From the NCBI GenBank assembly GCA_900299205.1, contig OMIW01000034.1:1-25620 (forward strand): 25,620 nucleotides of DNA, in the 5' to 3' direction. Shown here in pieces: positions 23,488-25,620 of this stretch; positions within the stretch are counted from its first letter, which is position 1; each line of letters opens with the position of its first letter. Below the pieces are notes generated by a model. The model did not search any database, was not told the origin of the DNA, and saw only the letters and a list, made by a program, of their open reading frames with translations. This stretch comes from Pseudomonadota bacterium (GTDB taxonomy: Bacteria; Bdellovibrionota_C; UBA2361; OMIW01). Made by a program: the position numbers and the translations under genes.

Positions 23488-24573
23488 GTGGTACACAATT
23501 TCAACCCGGGTCCGGCGGTCCTTCCCGATACCGTCAGAGAGGAAGTGGCTGATGCCGTAAGACGGCTGCCAAATAGTAATCTCGGCATTCTCGAGATCAG
23601 TCATCGTGGGAGAGTTTTCGAGGAAATTCTCGCATCTGCAGAAGCTCGCATCCGGCGACTTCTGGCCATTCCTGATGATTTCGCGGTGATGTTCTGCCAT
23701 GGTGGTGCAACGATGCAATTCTCGATGGTGCCACTTAATTTAGGACAGGCGGCCTCGTCAAAGCCCGAATACCTTATCTCTGGGGTTTGGTCCCAGAAAG
23801 CATTCGCCGAGGCAAGTCGACTCGTGGGTGCCACTCAAAACGGTTCCGGCGAATTAGTCCAATTCAGAGAATTACCGAAGGTCCTAGCAACGGCTCCAGG
23901 GTGTCCCTATCTTCACTACACGAGTAATAACACGATCTATGGAACGCAATGGACCTCGGCGCCTACCGCTGAAGCTTGTTCTCTTGCACCCTTGGTATGT
24001 GATGCATCATCGGATCTGTTCTCCGCCTCTGTTGACTTTTCGCGGCATGATGCCGTGTATGCGTGCGCTCAGAAGAACTTTGGATGTTCGGGTTTAACTA
24101 TTGCGGTGGTCAGAAGCAATCTTCTCGACCAAGTGCCGAAAAACCTCCCTATTCTCCTCTCGTACCAAACCTACGCGAAAAATCAGTCACTCTACAATAC
24201 TCCTGCTACCTTCGCTATCTTTGTGGCTGAGCGATACCTTGCCTGGATAGAGAATCTCGGTGGCTTGGCTGAGATGCACCGTCGCGCTCGAGAGCGCGCA
24301 CAACGAGTGTATGCGTGTATCGATGAATTCCCCGTTTACTTGCCATATGCCGAGCCTGCATCACGAAGTCTTATGAACGCCACCTTTCGAATCGAGGATT
24401 CCGAGCGCGAGAAAAAGTTTTTAAAGGAGGCGGAGAGTGCCGGATTGTTTGGGCTGAAGGGTCATAAACTGCTCGGTGGAATTCGGGTATCTATGTACAA
24501 TGGCCTCTCGATGGGCGCGATAGAGGATCTGACCTCTTTCATGAAGGAGTTTGCGATACGATGGGATTCTTAA
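23488..24573 (+). CDS. serC: Phosphoserine aminotransferase SerC
   Basis: SerC transaminates 3-phosphohydroxypyruvate to phosphoserine in serine synthesis and may also act in PLP synthesis. The 361-residue product has NFNPGPAVLP at the N-terminus, EISHRG, CHGGATMQF, DASSDLFSA, the PLP lysine K196 in CAQKNFG, SLYNTPATFAIF and a C-terminal LKGHKLLGGIRVSMYN. The usual NET motif in the HYxxNETIxG block reads NNT (residues 147-149). Start is GTG 23488, where homology begins; GAGAG precedes it by about 7 bases. It overlaps the next gene by 13 bases. Confidence 0.93.
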   Translation: MVHNFNPGPAVLPDTVREEVADAVRRLPNSNLGILEISHRGRVFEEILASAEARIRRLLAIPDDFAVMFCHGGATMQFSMVPLNLGQAASSKPEYLISGVWSQKAFAEASRLVGATQNGSGELVQFRELPKVLATAPGCPYLHYTSNNTIYGTQWTSAPTAEACSLAPLVCDASSDLFSASVDFSRHDAVYACAQKNFGCSGLTIAVVRSNLLDQVPKNLPILLSYQTYAKNQSLYNTPATFAIFVAERYLAWIENLGGLAEMHRRARERAQRVYACIDEFPVYLPYAEPASRSLMNATFRIEDSEREKKFLKEAESAGLFGLKGHKLLGGIRVSMYNGLSMGAIEDLTSFMKEFAIRWDS

Positions 24574-25586
24574 GCTCTTTTCGCCTTCCCTTTTTTCGTG
24601 CCCGTTCCCGACAGGGCCCGTTGTTGGTAGGTCTTGTCGGCACTGGTGTTGCCATGGAACGGATCCATGTGCCGACTATTCGTAAGATGGGGTCAAAATT
24701 TAGAATATTTGGCTGCTGCTCGGGTAGCCCGGAGGGCGCTCGTCAATTCGCCGCCGAACACGACATCGAACACTCATATCGAGACATCGACGAGATGCTC
24801 GCCGATCCGAAGATTGACGTTGCGGTGGTTGCCGTTCCGCTCAATCTTAATGCTTCGATAGCAGAGAAGGTTCTGCGGGCTCGGAAACATCTGCTGATAG
24901 AAAAGCCTCTCGCAACTTCGCCCCATCAGGCTCGCTCGGTAGCAGCTCTTGCCCAGTCAGTCGGCACGGTGGCAATGGTCGCGGAGAATGTACTCTATTG
25001 GCCCGTGCTCGATTCGGTAAAAGCACAGCTGGAAAATCAAACAATCGGAACCCCCTCTCTTGTTTCATGGAATTCTATCCAGCATGTATCGGAGGCCTCG
25101 CTGCCCGGATGGAGGAGTCAGCCCTCATATCCCTTCGGGTACCTCCTTGAAAGTGGGGTCCATCTCATTGCAGCTCTGAGATTTTTGTTCGGCAATCTAC
25201 AAATTGTTGATGCCCACAGCGAGGCAATCTACCCGAGTTTGGGCAACGGCGATTTCATGACGGTCACCCTCAGTAACGGAGGTACGCTGAGAATTGTGAT
25301 TACTTTCATCAGAACCCCCTTTGAGCACTCCGTCAACGAGAATCGCTGTACCATAGTAGGCTCTGAGGGTAAGATTCTCTTCTCATCAAATCGGTGTCTC
25401 GTCCGAGCAGTCGACACTGAGCGAGACTCTACCTTTTCAGGAGACCTCGGTTATCAGGCTGAATACGACGATCTCTTTCGAGCCGTAAGAGAAGGTATTT
25501 CACCGCGAAGTACCCTTGAAAGGGCCTGTGACGACCTTGACCTTCTATGGCGCGCTCTGACTTGGCGGGAGAATAAAAGCGATTGA
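24561..25586 (+). CDS. Gfo/Idh/MocA-family oxidoreductase
   Basis: Members are NAD(P)-dependent oxidoreductases acting on sugars, inositols or related compounds. The 341-residue product has a Rossmann motif LVGLVGTGVAMERIHVPTIR (residues 22-41), the family signature EKPLA (near 113) and GVHLIAALRFLFG, with a C-terminal beta-sheet domain. ATG 24561 lies inside the last 13 bases of serC, which suggests coupled translation and co-function, but the substrate cannot be read from sequence. It is not SerA, which is unrelated in fold motifs. Intact, ending 34 bases before the right edge of the window. Confidence 0.85.
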   Translation: MGFLSSFRLPFFRARSRQGPLLVGLVGTGVAMERIHVPTIRKMGSKFRIFGCCSGSPEGARQFAAEHDIEHSYRDIDEMLADPKIDVAVVAVPLNLNASIAEKVLRARKHLLIEKPLATSPHQARSVAALAQSVGTVAMVAENVLYWPVLDSVKAQLENQTIGTPSLVSWNSIQHVSEASLPGWRSQPSYPFGYLLESGVHLIAALRFLFGNLQIVDAHSEAIYPSLGNGDFMTVTLSNGGTLRIVITFIRTPFEHSVNENRCTIVGSEGKILFSSNRCLVRAVDTERDSTFSGDLGYQAEYDDLFRAVREGISPRSTLERACDDLDLLWRALTWRENKSD

Positions 25587-25620
25587 GTTAAAGGCAACAC
25601 CTACTTCCCGGTCTGCCCCA

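Noticed and set aside
1-25620. CRISPR arrays, tRNA/rRNA genes, insertion sequences, prophage
   Set aside because: I saw no regularly spaced repeats, cloverleaf-like sequence, transposase or phage structural motifs; a tRNAscan-SE and Infernal run would be needed to exclude small RNAs.

Overview
The window reads as chromosomal DNA from an aerobic, didermic (Gram-negative-type) bacterium of moderate GC. Two Sec/Tat-exported cytochrome/iron-sulfur subunits of a quinol-oxidising complex, a membrane-anchored lytic transglycosylase and bacterial housekeeping genes support this. The lineage cannot be fixed from the sequence alone. Alternative complex III, a PP2C phosphatase fused to a cyclic-nucleotide domain and an unusual QueE cysteine spacing are all compatible with a deltaproteobacterial-type or similar deep-branching lineage, but that is inference.

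Layout. (1) 1-765, minus: ribosomal protein L32 (rpmF), then the start of plsX, which leaves the window. (2) 1094-2242, plus: alanine racemase (alr). (3) 2558-3793, plus: a divergent Glu/Leu/Phe/Val-type amino acid dehydrogenase behind a promoter-like sequence with homopolymer runs in its spacer. (4) 3794-4373: about 580 bases without a normal gene, holding what I read as the decayed remnant of a two-gene toxin-antitoxin-like cassette (57-codon ORF overlapping a 38-codon nucleotidyltransferase N-terminus). (5) 4374-12309, minus: a complete actABCDEF operon for alternative complex III (ACIII), which oxidises quinol and passes electrons to cytochrome c or directly to a terminal oxidase; no oxidase genes are adjacent. 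(6) 12780-13784, plus: an adenosine-deaminase-family enzyme with one altered active-site residue. (7) 13793-15076, minus: PP2C phosphatase with a C-terminal cNMP-binding domain. (8) 15348-17306, plus: acetoacetyl-CoA synthetase. (9) 17383-20163: queuosine precursor (preQ1) genes, queF on the minus strand divergent from queC-queD-queE on the plus strand. (10) 20262-21710, plus: membrane-anchored SLT-type lytic transglycosylase with a disordered cytoplasmic N-terminus. (11) 21861-25586, plus: nadB, serC and an overlapping Gfo/Idh/MocA oxidoreductase.

How they fit. QueD, QueE, QueC and QueF are the successive enzymes from 7,8-dihydroneopterin triphosphate to preQ1 for tRNA queuosine. The act genes form one respiratory complex. 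The remaining genes are single metabolic or cell-envelope functions without an evident common theme. I see no tRNA, rRNA, CRISPR array, insertion sequence or prophage. The strongest non-routine signals are the toxin-antitoxin remnant, the homopolymer-spaced promoter before the dehydrogenase, repeated motifs in the act promoter region, the ADA and QueE active-site variants, and a nine-residue motif duplicated inside the transglycosylase.
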